From Scytonematopsis contorta HA4267-MV1 (GTDB lineage: Bacteria; Cyanobacteriota; Cyanobacteriia; Cyanobacteriales; Nostocaceae), in assembly GCA_019359035.1 (NCBI GenBank), contig JAHHIC010000062.1, positions 1 through 46,682 on the forward strand: DNA of 46,682 nt, given 5' to 3'. A program made the translations under genes and the position numbers. Under the pieces are notes generated by a model. The model was not told the DNA's origin and ran no database searches. It worked only from the letters and a program-made list of their open reading frames with translations. Below, in pieces: positions 32,728 to 41,801 of the stretch (its first letter is position 1; each line of letters starts with the position of its first letter).

Positions 32728-33792
32728 ATGAAAGTGAAATCTGTTGAGCTAAAATATTTAAAAAAATTTCGGGATTCTCCAATATTCGATTTTACTGACC
32801 CAGAAACCAATTTGGCACGAGATATTATTGTTTTGATTGGAGCGAATGGTGCTGGAAAAACAACTCTTTTGCAAGCGATAGCAGCAACTTTAGGCACAGC
32901 AACTGGGAGATTACAAAAATTATCTGATTTAGAATGGGTAGGATTTAACTATGAACTGCTTGGTAATAATTGGGAAAGATTTGAACCAGAAGTAACCCTG
33001 AAAGTACAATTTTCGTCTCCAGAACTGGAAGCTGTACGCGACTTACAACAGAAATTAACAGAGATAGGCCGTAATGTAATAGTTCCTCCTGCTCAAAATC
33101 ATATTAGTACCCTAAAATGGCGCAATGGTAGAGTGGAAGCCAGTAATGCTGCCGAGTTGTCTCAATTTAAAGGAAGGGAGTACGCTAAACAACTGCGTAG
33201 AACAGAAGGCTTTCAAGTATTTGAACGAGTAGGTACAGTTCTTTGGTATACAGAACAAAGAACTTCGACCAGCTTAACCACCGAAGACTTAGACCGTAAA
33301 CTAGAAATCACAGAAGACCTTTTACGCGACCGTCTTTCAAAATGGCGGCAATTTCATCAAGATGTTGAAAGTAGGAAAATTCAGAAACTGCGTCAAGGAC
33401 AAAAGGATTTATATGCTGAAATTGAACGAGCTTATAAAGTTGTTTTTCCTGAACGTAATTTTGAAGGGCCTGTTCTGCGAGAAAATGTAGATGATATCCT
33501 CAGTGAACCTTGGTTTTATTTATATGATGGTAAAAACCAGTATGAAATTTCCGAGATGTCTGGAGGTGAACGTGCTGTATTTCCAATGCTAATGGATTTT
33601 GCCAGTTGGAATATTCACAACTCCGTTATTCTGATAGATGAAATTGAATTGCATTTACATCCACCTATGCAACAGGCATTACTTAGGGCTTTACCCAAGT
33701 TAGGTACTAATAATCAATTTATTATAACAACTCACTCGGATTATGTAGAGCAATTAGTACCAGAAGAATATATTGTTAGGCTAGGGGTGTAA
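32728..33792 (+). CDS. ABC/SMC-type AAA ATPase, AriA-like
   Basis: 354 residues. Walker A GANGAGKTT is at residues 38-46, the ABC signature is EMSGGERAVFP, and Walker B is VILIDEIELHLHP with a switch His in FIITTHSDYVEQL. A short helical middle part replaces long coiled coils. ATPases of this AAA_15/21 type act with TOPRIM nucleases in defence systems. The next gene starts 3 bases after the stop and encodes such a partner, so the two form one unit. In PARIS the ATPase (AriA) senses phage anti-restriction proteins and releases the nuclease. This protein is shorter than the AriA I remember, so the match is by type. Confidence 0.85.
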   Translation: MKVKSVELKYLKKFRDSPIFDFTDPETNLARDIIVLIGANGAGKTTLLQAIAATLGTATGRLQKLSDLEWVGFNYELLGNNWERFEPEVTLKVQFSSPELEAVRDLQQKLTEIGRNVIVPPAQNHISTLKWRNGRVEASNAAELSQFKGREYAKQLRRTEGFQVFERVGTVLWYTEQRTSTSLTTEDLDRKLEITEDLLRDRLSKWRQFHQDVESRKIQKLRQGQKDLYAEIERAYKVVFPERNFEGPVLRENVDDILSEPWFYLYDGKNQYEISEMSGGERAVFPMLMDFASWNIHNSVILIDEIELHLHPPMQQALLRALPKLGTNNQFIITTHSDYVEQLVPEEYIVRLGV

Positions 33793-33795
33793 TTT

Positions 33796-34653
33796 GTGAG
33801 TGTTGTTAGTGGCAAAATTATTTTCTGTGAAGGCAAACAAACGAGTTTAGATTTTAGACTGCTAAATAGAGTTATTGAAAACCTTTCAACAAATAAACCT
33901 ACCATTGTTCCTTCTGGGAGTAAATTTACATTCTCAGTTTTTGTTGAAGGCTATTTTAGCAAAGATACAAATACAAATAAACAATATATAATTTTTAGAG
34001 ACCGTGATTTTGATGCAAGACCTACTGGTAACATAGAATTAATTCAACTGAACTCAATGTTCCTCACTTATCGTGCTTGTGTCGAAAATTATTTATTAAA
34101 TTGCGATTTAATTCATAATTATTGGGTCACAAAATATCTAGAAAAACAAAATAATCCCAGTTCTAGATGGGGACATGGAGATTCTCCAGGGGTTGAAGCG
34201 ATTACAGCATGGATTGAAGAAGCAGCAAAAAGTTTACAAGATTATCAAACAGTAAGATGGGCTTTGGCTGATTTATTGCAGTTGAGTGCAAGTAGACATC
34301 AACTCAAAACAACATGGACAGGAGGTAGTGGTAAACTCCCATCTTCACTAACTCTACAAGACTGCCAATTTCAAGCGATGGAATTAATTAACCAGTTTCA
34401 GGAAGCTGTTGGGACAGTAACCCAAGAAAGATTTGCAGAAAGTCTTGCAATGTATCAGCAACAGTTTGAACAAGAAGAATTTTGGGCTTCCAAGCAGTAC
34501 TTGATTTGGTTTCATGGCAAAGATATTCAAAAAGCTATGCAGCAACAGAAATCTCAATACATTTCTTTAAACGCTTTTTTTGATTGGGGACTTAACCAAA
34601 TCGATATCAATCAATATCCGGACTTGGTTGAGTTACAAAACCGGATTAGATAA
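33796..34653 (+). CDS. TOPRIM/DUF4435-like protein, AriB-like partner
   Basis: 285 residues from GTG at 33796, three bases after the ATPase stop. The TOPRIM signature is suggested by IFCEGKQTSLDFRLL (Glu), IVPSGSKFTFSVFVEGY and YIIFRDRDFDA (DxD-like acids). RACVENYLLNCDLI is typical of DUF4435-type proteins. In PARIS, AriB is a nuclease activated when released from AriA and cleaves tRNA; here that role is inferred from context. The C-terminal about 130 residues are helical and unfamiliar. No other defence gene adjoins. Confidence 0.72.
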   Translation: MSVVSGKIIFCEGKQTSLDFRLLNRVIENLSTNKPTIVPSGSKFTFSVFVEGYFSKDTNTNKQYIIFRDRDFDARPTGNIELIQLNSMFLTYRACVENYLLNCDLIHNYWVTKYLEKQNNPSSRWGHGDSPGVEAITAWIEEAAKSLQDYQTVRWALADLLQLSASRHQLKTTWTGGSGKLPSSLTLQDCQFQAMELINQFQEAVGTVTQERFAESLAMYQQQFEQEEFWASKQYLIWFHGKDIQKAMQQQKSQYISLNAFFDWGLNQIDINQYPDLVELQNRIR

Positions 34654-34792
34654 TTATTTACCGCATTATTAATAAGGATTAATGGCTTGACTAAAATAAT
34701 TTATGATAGCTGATTGTCTAAGCTTTGACTCAGATAAATTTAGTTTTTTATCTGTCATCAACAATATATTGTTAGGTACTACTTAAACTGCT

Positions 34793-35713
34793 CTATTTTA
34801 TTTTTTGAAAAAAAACAAAGACCTTTTCCAACTCTCCTCCCCAAAAGTTATAATCATGTCCTGCACCTTGGATAGCTTGGTATTCAACTAAATCCTTACC
34901 TGCTTGTGTCTTGATTAAAGCATTATAAAATAATCTACTTTGCGACTCTGGTACAATTTTATCTTTTGTTCCATGAGCAAGATAAAGAGGTATTTTCCAC
35001 TCTTCTACCCTTGCTTGAGGATTATCCCGTCCTTTCCATCTTTGGGGAAATTTTTGATAAGAACCATATACGGAAGTCATTAACCTATCATTCGGCGTAT
35101 TTTCTTGACTAAAATCTCCCGATAAACTAGCAGCCCCTACAAATAAATCTGGATTTTCCAAAGCAATTAATACAACCCCTCTCCCACCTGTAGATAGTCC
35201 AAGTAAAGTGTTATGTTGCCCTTGCTTTAATAAATTATGTCTTTTTTGCATTTTTGGAATAAAGCGTTCTTTAATAAATTTACCTCCTGGCACTTTATTC
35301 CATTTCATTTTGGTTTCCGGATAGTAAGAGCTTTCATAAAGAGTCTTACTCATTTCTGGTAGGACTAAAGCATAGCCGTACTTATCAGCAGTCTTTACAA
35401 GATTTGTATTTTTTACCCAACTAGCACGTGAATAATTCCATCCTGGCAATACTAATAAACATGGCAAAATACGAGATGAATTTTTACTATAATTACTAGG
35501 AATGTAAATATCATAGTAAACATCATCAACTTTTAAATTTTTATTCCATCCATTTTTGACATTATTCACTTTTGTAGATATTTGTTGAGCCACTTCATCT
35601 TCTATATTGTGAGAAGTGTTTACATTTTCAGACATAGTAAAACTATTATTCAAACTCATAGAAAATTGGTAAAGTATTAATATTCCTAGTAATGATTTAA
35701 AAAAAATTATCAT
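34793..35713 (-). CDS. Secreted alpha/beta-hydrolase esterase
   Basis: 306 residues from ATG at 35713; a longer frame from TTG at 35770 runs into repeat DNA and is rejected. The N-terminal IIFFKSLLGILILYQF is a signal or anchor segment. The nucleophile elbow is LLGLSTGGRG, the acid lies in LAHGTKDKIVPES and the His in GAGHDYNFWG, in the order of a PHB-depolymerase/FrmB-like esterase. LPCLLVLPGWNYSR forms the oxyanion strand. The substrate is unknown. The gene starts just inside the G-rich inverted-repeat element. Confidence 0.85.
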   Translation of the reverse strand: MIIFFKSLLGILILYQFSMSLNNSFTMSENVNTSHNIEDEVAQQISTKVNNVKNGWNKNLKVDDVYYDIYIPSNYSKNSSRILPCLLVLPGWNYSRASWVKNTNLVKTADKYGYALVLPEMSKTLYESSYYPETKMKWNKVPGGKFIKERFIPKMQKRHNLLKQGQHNTLLGLSTGGRGVVLIALENPDLFVGAASLSGDFSQENTPNDRLMTSVYGSYQKFPQRWKGRDNPQARVEEWKIPLYLAHGTKDKIVPESQSRLFYNALIKTQAGKDLVEYQAIQGAGHDYNFWGGELEKVFVFFQKIK

Positions 35714-35762
35714 AAGCTTATACTTTGCATAAGGTATTAGTAGTACTGAGCGATAAATTAAG

Positions 35763-35955
35763 TTAAGCAAACCCCACCCCCAACCCCCTCCCCGTAAACG
35801 GGGAGGGGGTTACGACTAAATCGTAATAAATACATCCTCTCAATAAGAGAGAACTTAAAGATTCTTTTCTTGTCCAATATTTTTTCGTAGCCCCCTCCCC
35901 GCGCGCGGGGAGGGGGTTGGGGGTGGGGTTTTCAGGTGTAGGGACGACCATCTTT
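35763..35955. repeat. G-rich inverted-repeat element, paired copy 2
   Basis: The left half (35767-35815) and inverted right half (about 35887-35928) are the same hairpins as at 25342-25512, here around a 70-base core of different sequence. The right end again continues TTTTCAGGTGTAGGGACGAC. The conserved extension past one end suggests both loci descend from one larger element. Confidence 0.85.
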
Positions 35956-35984
35956 CAACTAATACTTATTTACTACGAGGAATT

Positions 35985-36956
35985 TTAACGACTGTGGGGA
36001 AAGCTTTTATAATTACGACGAACCCAGTCCATACCAACTTCATTATTCATTTTAATACGTTGTGGTGTACCAGCATAAATTTTACTTAAAATATTTGCGT
36101 CTTGCTCAATAACTATATCAATAAGCTTGAGCAAATTACCTTTAATTAAATGAGCAATGGGAGAATATGCTTTCATGTACATCAACACAAACACACGAGA
36201 ACTATTAGCAGATTCTGGAATATAAAAATGGCATTCCTTCAAACTTAAAAGATTATTATCCCCGTGCATAATCCCCATAAAAGGGAAAAAGTTTTCCAGA
36301 TGAGCTTCCAATACTTTTGGCATTGCTAATTGTCCTGGATTTTTGATAATGTCACGAAAATTCGGTTGTTTTCTAGGTTGTGACAAATAAGCATGAGAAT
36401 GCAAACCCTCATCTATAAATTGCTTAACTTGTACAGATTCAATCTCAAATAACGAGCGATGGGTTCCATTTTGGTGGTTGTAGTCGTGCATGTTTAGTAA
36501 CAAACTTAAAATATCGGTTGAAATACTGCGTTCACCAGTAGACCCAATAAATTCAAATTCTGCCGCAATCTCGTTCATAATTGTTGGGATTGGAATTTTT
36601 GGCTCATACCCTCCATACGACCAAATAAAATCTCCTTGAATTATTAACTCCAAAGGTGTTATTAAAGATTTGGTTTCTTTTTGAGAACCAGGTAATACCG
36701 TACAACCTGCATTATCAAACTCCAGAGCGTGAAACGGACAAGCAATTGTACTACTACCATCAGCTTTTTGGACACACCAACCTTCCGATAACATAGCACC
36801 CATATGTGGACAAGCGTTCGGCAAAGCATTGATATTACCGCGACTATCTTGCCAAAGAACGTAATCGTTACCAAGTAGGGAAATTTTCATCGGTTTATTT
36901 GGCTTGAGCATTGAACGATGCGCTAAAAGCCAGGGTGAGCCTTGTAATTGATTCAT
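35985..36956 (-). CDS. Rieske non-haem iron oxygenase, alpha subunit
   Basis: 323 residues from ATG at 36956 with GAGAG eight bases upstream; an in-frame TTG at 36971 is less likely. The Rieske centre is CPHMGAML (Cys49, His51) and CPFHAL (Cys73, His76). The mononuclear iron site is in NMHDYNHQNGTHRS, with the usual D-x-x-H-x4-H ligands. It adds oxygen to an aromatic, sterol-like or chlorophyll-like substrate using electrons from a ferredoxin; no partner reductase is adjacent. It is divergent from a TetR gene with a palindrome between, so it is probably repressed by that protein. Confidence 0.88.
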   Translation of the reverse strand: MNQLQGSPWLLAHRSMLKPNKPMKISLLGNDYVLWQDSRGNINALPNACPHMGAMLSEGWCVQKADGSSTIACPFHALEFDNAGCTVLPGSQKETKSLITPLELIIQGDFIWSYGGYEPKIPIPTIMNEIAAEFEFIGSTGERSISTDILSLLLNMHDYNHQNGTHRSLFEIESVQVKQFIDEGLHSHAYLSQPRKQPNFRDIIKNPGQLAMPKVLEAHLENFFPFMGIMHGDNNLLSLKECHFYIPESANSSRVFVLMYMKAYSPIAHLIKGNLLKLIDIVIEQDANILSKIYAGTPQRIKMNNEVGMDWVRRNYKSFPHSR

Positions 36957-36978
36957 AAATAAATCTCTCAAAAAATAA

Positions 36979-36998
36979 CTTACTAATTAATCAGTAAG
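36979..36998. promoter_or_regulatory. Candidate TetR operator between the oxygenase and its regulator
   Basis: CTTACTAATTAATCAGTAAG is an 18-of-20 palindrome located 23 bases upstream of the oxygenase start and about 110 bases from the divergent TetR gene. Its size and position suit a TetR-family dimer. Confidence 0.6.
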
Positions 36999-37108
36999 CT
37001 TATCAATATATTGCAGCTACGTCAATTCACTGATTTAAATTTGTCCCTTTCCTCATCTGTTTGATAAGATATTACAGTAAGCGATAAATAAAAATGCTGT
37101 AGTTAGCT

Positions 37109-37762
37109 GTGGTTAAATATGTGAAACGAGTAGTTAAACGAGTTGCAAAATCAGCGCGTCCATTTCGGGATGCGGAGTTAACGCAGCAGCAAATATTGGA
37201 CGCAGCAGAGCAAGAATTTTCACGACATGGTTTGAACGGTTCTCGAATGAGCGCCATTGCTGAGCGTGCTAAAGTGACAACAGCAACGCTTCATTATTAC
37301 TTTGAAAGTAAGGAAAATCTATATAAAGCGGTTTTACAACGTCCCGTTGACGAAGTGCAGATAATTCTTGAACAACAAAATTTTGATGATTTGTCCCCCG
37401 AAGAAGCTCTGAAGCAAATTATTCGCATCGCAATCACCAACGAAGCAAAAAATCCACAACGTCAAATGCTGTGGTTTCAGGAAGCAAGTCAAAATCAGGG
37501 TGCGTATTTTAAAGATTGTAATGTTTTTGGGCTGCACGAACACTTACTCAAGGTTTTAGAGCGAGGTATACAAACTGGATGCTTTCGTCCGCTAAAACCT
37601 TTTTTAGCATTAACCCATATCCTCAGCGTTTGCTTATTTTATTTTACGGTACATGAAAACTGGAGACACCTAACACCAGAGATTAATCGCCTTAGCTCAG
37701 AAATGATTGAGGAACATATAGAAGAAGCAATAACTTTTATTTTGGGTGGTGTAATGCAATAA
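37109..37762 (+). CDS. TetR/AcrR-family transcriptional regulator
   Basis: 217 residues. The HTH is in QILDAAEQEFSRHGLNGSRMSAIAERAKVTTATLHYYFESKENLYKAVL (residues about 27-78). The C-terminal ligand domain is of the type with LKQIIRIAI and LALTHILSVCLFYFTV. A basic N-terminal extension KYVKRVVKRVAKSARP precedes the HTH. The start is uncertain: GTG at 37109 is used, and the nearby ATG at 37094 is closed by a stop. It is divergent from the Rieske oxygenase, so it probably controls it in response to the enzyme's substrate. Confidence 0.88.
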   Translation: MVKYVKRVVKRVAKSARPFRDAELTQQQILDAAEQEFSRHGLNGSRMSAIAERAKVTTATLHYYFESKENLYKAVLQRPVDEVQIILEQQNFDDLSPEEALKQIIRIAITNEAKNPQRQMLWFQEASQNQGAYFKDCNVFGLHEHLLKVLERGIQTGCFRPLKPFLALTHILSVCLFYFTVHENWRHLTPEINRLSSEMIEEHIEEAITFILGGVMQ

Positions 37763-37793
37763 TCCCTAATCTTTCTTCTCTTGGCTACCTTGG

Positions 37794-39869
37794 CTACTTG
37801 GCGGTTGGTTCATTATTAGAATATTTCCGAACCCGCAAATATTCTTTTGCTGTAGCCCTAACTATTTGGTTACTATCTTTCGCCAAATTTTGTAGAATAT
37901 CTGTTGTCGTCTGTGGATTTTGAGCAACAGCAAAACGTTCTAGCCAAGAAACAGAACAACTTTTTTCTAACAGTATTTCTTGATAAATTTCTGGTTGACA
38001 TAATGCAAGAAAACTCACAAATCGGCATCGAGACTTTACGTACTCATTGATTAGTACAGTTAAAATATGGGGGTGAGAAGATAAAAAGTTCGGGTTTTGT
38101 TTTAGAAAATCTGATGCATATCCCTCGCAAAGAATACGCTCAGACATTTTCTGAGATAAATTAGGATTTGCCATTGCCTTAGAGCGGACTCTTTCGCATT
38201 TATCTTTTACAAGCATTTCTAAAATTTGACTTGGTAGCTCGGTTCTTTTTGCGATAGCCTCCCTAACTGTATACTCCTTATCTTTAGCCAATAGCTCCAC
38301 AATACTAATTGTTATATTAGGATTTCCCGCAACCGCTCGACGAATCCGTCCTTTTCGTGATTGAGCTAATTTTTCCAAACATCTCACCGGGGTATTAGGG
38401 TTTAAAGCAATAGCCTGACGAACCTTCAGTACAGTGTTAGCAATAGAATTTCTTTTAGGTTCTACCTGAATAATATTGTTTTCATATAAATCAGCTAGTC
38501 TTTCTAATAAATTACTGGGAAGGTCAAAACGCTTAGCTAAAAACAAGTGAGCATGTATCCCAGCATCCTTAAGCAAACGCTCTAAAATAACTTCAAGATA
38601 ACTGTTACTTTCTTCCGCAAATATATTAAGAATAAACTCTTTGCGAGGGTCGTAGCCGTATCTACTTACTAATTGACTAGCTATTTCACTATTCACCTTT
38701 GCATCTCTAGCTAACTCCTGTAAAAGGATATTTATTGGTGTATTTGAATTGTAAGCAACCTGAAAACGAACATTGTCAAACTTATCATAAGCTAACTTTT
38801 CTAAAATACTAGGAGGGGTGCTTGGATTACCAGCAACTGCTTTACGAAGTTTTTCATCGTGGCTTTTTGAAAATTTTAACAGCAATTCTTGTGGTGTATT
38901 TGGATGTTCGGCAACAGATAAGGGGTCTTGTTCTGCCAACTGTTCCAGTACATGAGAAGGTATATTGCGATTTCGTAATGCTTTAATATAATATCCACCC
39001 CCTTTTGCTCTTTCCAAAACATCAACAGGTGTACTCGGATTACCTTCAATGTAAATTGTCAGTAGTATATTCCCCTTTTCATTCGATAAGTCTCTTAGAG
39101 TCTCTACAGGAGTTTTGTGATTATTGGCAACTTTAGCCCTAATGTAACTACCACCATGTTGGGCTAAAAGCTTGAGAAATTTAGGAGGTGTTGCCAAAGA
39201 GTCAGCAAGCTCCGAACATAAAGAATACTTGTAGCTTTTATCGCGTATCCAATGTTCAAAGATATATTCTGGGATAGGACATATCTGAGCAAGGACATTA
39301 AGACTGGAAGTATCTGTTTTGTAAGCAGAAGGAATTATTCCTTTAATCACCTCTTTAGTTCTTTGTTCACGTACCTTTTCTGTCAACTCTCCAGCAAAAT
39401 TTACGTGTAGACTTGCACATTCTACTACTTGAGGATGTTTGCTTTGAGTTAACTTACTCAAAACCTTTTTAGTAGTTTGAATATTGTTAGCTAAAGCCAT
39501 TTGAACTTCCATATCAGTCTTATTTACTGATTGTTCCAGGATAAAAAGCGGAACATTCTTCTGTATCAGCAAACTTCGTAACGTAAATAAGGGAATTGCT
39601 TCAACCAAGTTCGGATTTTCCAGCAGTAACAATGAGAATACTGAATTTTCTAGCAATTCATTTGGAAATTCGGCTCCTAAACCCAGAAGCACATTAGGTG
39701 GGGAATTTGGATTTTCAACAACCGCTTTGCGAACATCCTTATTAGTGGAACCTGCTAACTCATATAGCAGTTCTGGGTCAGTCCTGCTATCGCTTGCTAT
39801 GAATATTAGCTGTTCTTGGTCATTGCTAAAAGCTTTATTTAAATTTTGGGGTGTGGGTTTATCATCCAT
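37794..39869 (-). CDS. Long LRV/HEAT-type repeat protein
   Basis: 691 residues built of about 20 leucine-rich-variant-like helical repeats, with the recurring pattern VR-x-AVA-x-NPNTP-x-x-LE-x-LA (for example NPSTPPSILEKLAYD and NPNTPVRCLEKLAQS). There is no signal peptide, membrane span or catalytic domain. Such solenoids bind proteins or nucleic acids. The Cys-rich iron-sulfur end of the classical LRV protein is not present. The gene is monocistronic and converges on the TetR gene. The ATG start is at 39869. The function is unknown. Confidence 0.85.
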   Translation of the reverse strand: MDDKPTPQNLNKAFSNDQEQLIFIASDSRTDPELLYELAGSTNKDVRKAVVENPNSPPNVLLGLGAEFPNELLENSVFSLLLLENPNLVEAIPLFTLRSLLIQKNVPLFILEQSVNKTDMEVQMALANNIQTTKKVLSKLTQSKHPQVVECASLHVNFAGELTEKVREQRTKEVIKGIIPSAYKTDTSSLNVLAQICPIPEYIFEHWIRDKSYKYSLCSELADSLATPPKFLKLLAQHGGSYIRAKVANNHKTPVETLRDLSNEKGNILLTIYIEGNPSTPVDVLERAKGGGYYIKALRNRNIPSHVLEQLAEQDPLSVAEHPNTPQELLLKFSKSHDEKLRKAVAGNPSTPPSILEKLAYDKFDNVRFQVAYNSNTPINILLQELARDAKVNSEIASQLVSRYGYDPRKEFILNIFAEESNSYLEVILERLLKDAGIHAHLFLAKRFDLPSNLLERLADLYENNIIQVEPKRNSIANTVLKVRQAIALNPNTPVRCLEKLAQSRKGRIRRAVAGNPNITISIVELLAKDKEYTVREAIAKRTELPSQILEMLVKDKCERVRSKAMANPNLSQKMSERILCEGYASDFLKQNPNFLSSHPHILTVLINEYVKSRCRFVSFLALCQPEIYQEILLEKSCSVSWLERFAVAQNPQTTTDILQNLAKDSNQIVRATAKEYLRVRKYSNNEPTAK

Positions 39870-40021
39870 TGCTGGTGTGGAAATTCGTAAAATTAGTATG
39901 AAACTGAGTTAATGCGGAAAATTTAGTATCAAGCATAACACTAATATAGGTTACCAGCCACCCACACAATAAGAGTTTCACATGAGTCTTAAGGTAGACA
40001 ATGAAGGATATTCAGCTATCC

Positions 40022-40049
40022 GTAGAGACGCGATTAATCGCGTCTCTAC
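40022..40049. repeat. 28-bp dispersed hairpin, perfect palindrome
   Basis: GTAGAGACGCGATT is followed by its exact reverse complement AATCGCGTCTCTAC. It is the same family as the copy inside the STM4014-family gene. It lies in the 39870-40221 gap, which otherwise shows nothing recognisable. Confidence 0.85.
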
Positions 40050-40221
40050 TGCGGTATCTACTTTGTAATATTTAATACAATTACAATAAGATATGCATAA
40101 TTTTGTTTAGCGTCTCCTATAAATAATCAAGAGAGCAGCCAAAAGCGTTGCTTAAATCTAAATATAAATTATAAAAATGTCAAACTATATGCTTTGACAT
40201 AAAAACTTAATGGAGATTTTT

Positions 40222-40446
40222 ATGGGTATATATCAAACTAATCAATCAGCAACAATTACCTCACAGGCAAAGCCAGAAATTAAACAAGACACCTATGCTT
40301 CCACCAGTATAGGGGTATTTGCAGCAATCAGCCTTCCCCTAGTTTTAATTTTAGGAATTATTGCATATCAAAAATATCGTATTTTGACTTGGCGTAAATG
40401 TGTTGCTAGCTTAGAAAAAGCTTGGCTCATTACTTCAATTAAATAA
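40222..40446 (+). CDS. Small single-span membrane protein
   Basis: 74 residues from ATG at 40222, preceded by GGAG at 8 bases; the track to an earlier ATG at 40210 is less likely. A polar N-terminus (YQTNQSATITSQ) is followed by one membrane segment IGVFAAISLPLVLILGIIAY and a basic tail with KYRILTWRKC. I do not recognise it. The 40447-40881 region after it is AT-rich and I see nothing in it. Confidence 0.55.
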   Translation: MGIYQTNQSATITSQAKPEIKQDTYASTSIGVFAAISLPLVLILGIIAYQKYRILTWRKCVASLEKAWLITSIK

Positions 40447-40881
40447 TATAACATAACACAATTAAATATATAAATGACGCAGGTGATAGATTTATAATCT
40501 ATTACCTATATTTTTGTTTCAAGCTAGAAATCACCAAAATTATTCTCTGCCTAACTAAAGTATTAATTATACCCGGAGAGTGACAGAAGAGGGTATATAT
40601 CTTTAATTATGCATCTTAAATACGGAACAACTTTTAAGTCCTAACCCATCACTATTTTGTGTTTAACTAAAAAAATAAGTATTTATAATTGCTGTAAGCC
40701 TCTCACGTTCACAAAAACTAGTAAAATAATATACAAAAAATGACAGTTTTAAGAAGCAACTAGCACATAAGCATATCAGAAATTTACTCTACAAAATTTT
40801 AAGATTTTTATTTGTATATCATTGACAAAAAAATATGTTCTATAGTAATTTAGTCTTGAAATAAAAAATAATATTAATGCA

Positions 40882-41466
40882 ATGAATTTATTCAATTATA
40901 TTCAAGGCTTAGATGCAAGCTTTGAATTAGCATTGTTTAATTGGGAGATAAAATGTGATGAGTATTTACAACTTTATTTTGGTGGAAATAGGGAAAATGT
41001 TCTTAGAACTCCCTTCGGAGATTGCATTTCCAAAGTAGAAATTTTTAATCAAAATGTTGATTTAGGTGAAGATTTAGAAAGTTTTAGAGGAGTGAAAGAC
41101 AACCAAGATATACTTCAAGCCGCAGCTATTATTCAAGTACAAGAAGTGGATGTTGAAGAACAACGGTTAATGGCTGTTGCAATTGACAGTCTGACTAATG
41201 CTCCTTGGAATATAATTCAGCAAACCCAAGTGGAAACATGCAAAGGAGCTGCGACATCTTTGATGGAAGGAATTGTTTTGGAGAGCCAATCGATTGGTTT
41301 TGGTGGTATCGTAAAAGCAATAACTATTCCTAGAGCAAGACCATTTTATCGAAAAATCGGATTTGTGGAAACAAACGGCTCTGGAGAAATGATACTAACA
41401 GTTCAAGCAGCACAAGAGTTTCTACTCAAGCAGCAACAGTTAAGACAAAACGCTCAAAATCAATAA
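40882..41466 (+). CDS. Hypothetical protein with GNAT-like C-terminus
   Basis: 194 residues. The C-terminal stretch IVKAITIPRARPFYRKIGFVETNGSGEMILT matches the last strands of GNAT acyltransferases, where the YRKIGF block packs near acetyl-CoA. The usual Q/R-x-x-G-x-G/A pyrophosphate loop is not obvious, so activity is uncertain. The N-terminal half (ILQAAAIIQVQEVDVEEQRLMAVAI) fits the earlier strands. It is followed 7 bases later by a small coiled-coil gene, probably in one operon. The ATG start is at 40882. Confidence 0.6.
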   Translation: MNLFNYIQGLDASFELALFNWEIKCDEYLQLYFGGNRENVLRTPFGDCISKVEIFNQNVDLGEDLESFRGVKDNQDILQAAAIIQVQEVDVEEQRLMAVAIDSLTNAPWNIIQQTQVETCKGAATSLMEGIVLESQSIGFGGIVKAITIPRARPFYRKIGFVETNGSGEMILTVQAAQEFLLKQQQLRQNAQNQ

Positions 41467-41473
41467 AAACCAT

Positions 41474-41737
41474 ATGACAATAGAAGTTGAAAAAATAACC
41501 AACATAGAAGAACTAGTCGCGTGGCAAGAAGAACTCTACGAACTAGAAAAATATGCTGTTTCAGGTAAACCGATACCAGAAGTTCAACAAGAGCAAATAA
41601 TTAACAACCTGTTGGATAAAAATTATGAAGCTCGGCTAGTCAAATTGCGCCAACGCAAAGAAGAATTAATTAAAACCCTAGCTATAATAGAACAACGGGA
41701 AAAACGGCTTGTTGAAAAAGTTAACAGGCTTCATTAA
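41474..41737 (+). CDS. Small coiled-coil protein, partner of the GNAT-like gene
   Basis: 87 residues, mostly charged helix (EELVAWQEELYELEKYA, LRQRKEELIKTLAIIEQREKRLVEKVNRL). There is no recognisable domain. The short gap to the preceding gene suggests coexpression and perhaps a physical partner. The ATG start is at 41474. Confidence 0.55.
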   Translation: MTIEVEKITNIEELVAWQEELYELEKYAVSGKPIPEVQQEQIINNLLDKNYEARLVKLRQRKEELIKTLAIIEQREKRLVEKVNRLH

Positions 41738-41757
41738 AAATAACTTCCACTAAACTC

Positions 41758-41778
41758 ATAGGGAGCATCTCTCCCTAT
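41758..41778. terminator. Hairpin between convergent genes
   Basis: ATAGGGAG-CATCT-CTCCCTAT forms an 8-bp stem 20 bases past the coiled-coil gene and 24 bases before the TetR-fusion stop. No T-run follows on either side, so a terminator role is tentative. Confidence 0.4.
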
Positions 41779-41801
41779 ACCCAAGATTTTGCACTATTGA
41801 T

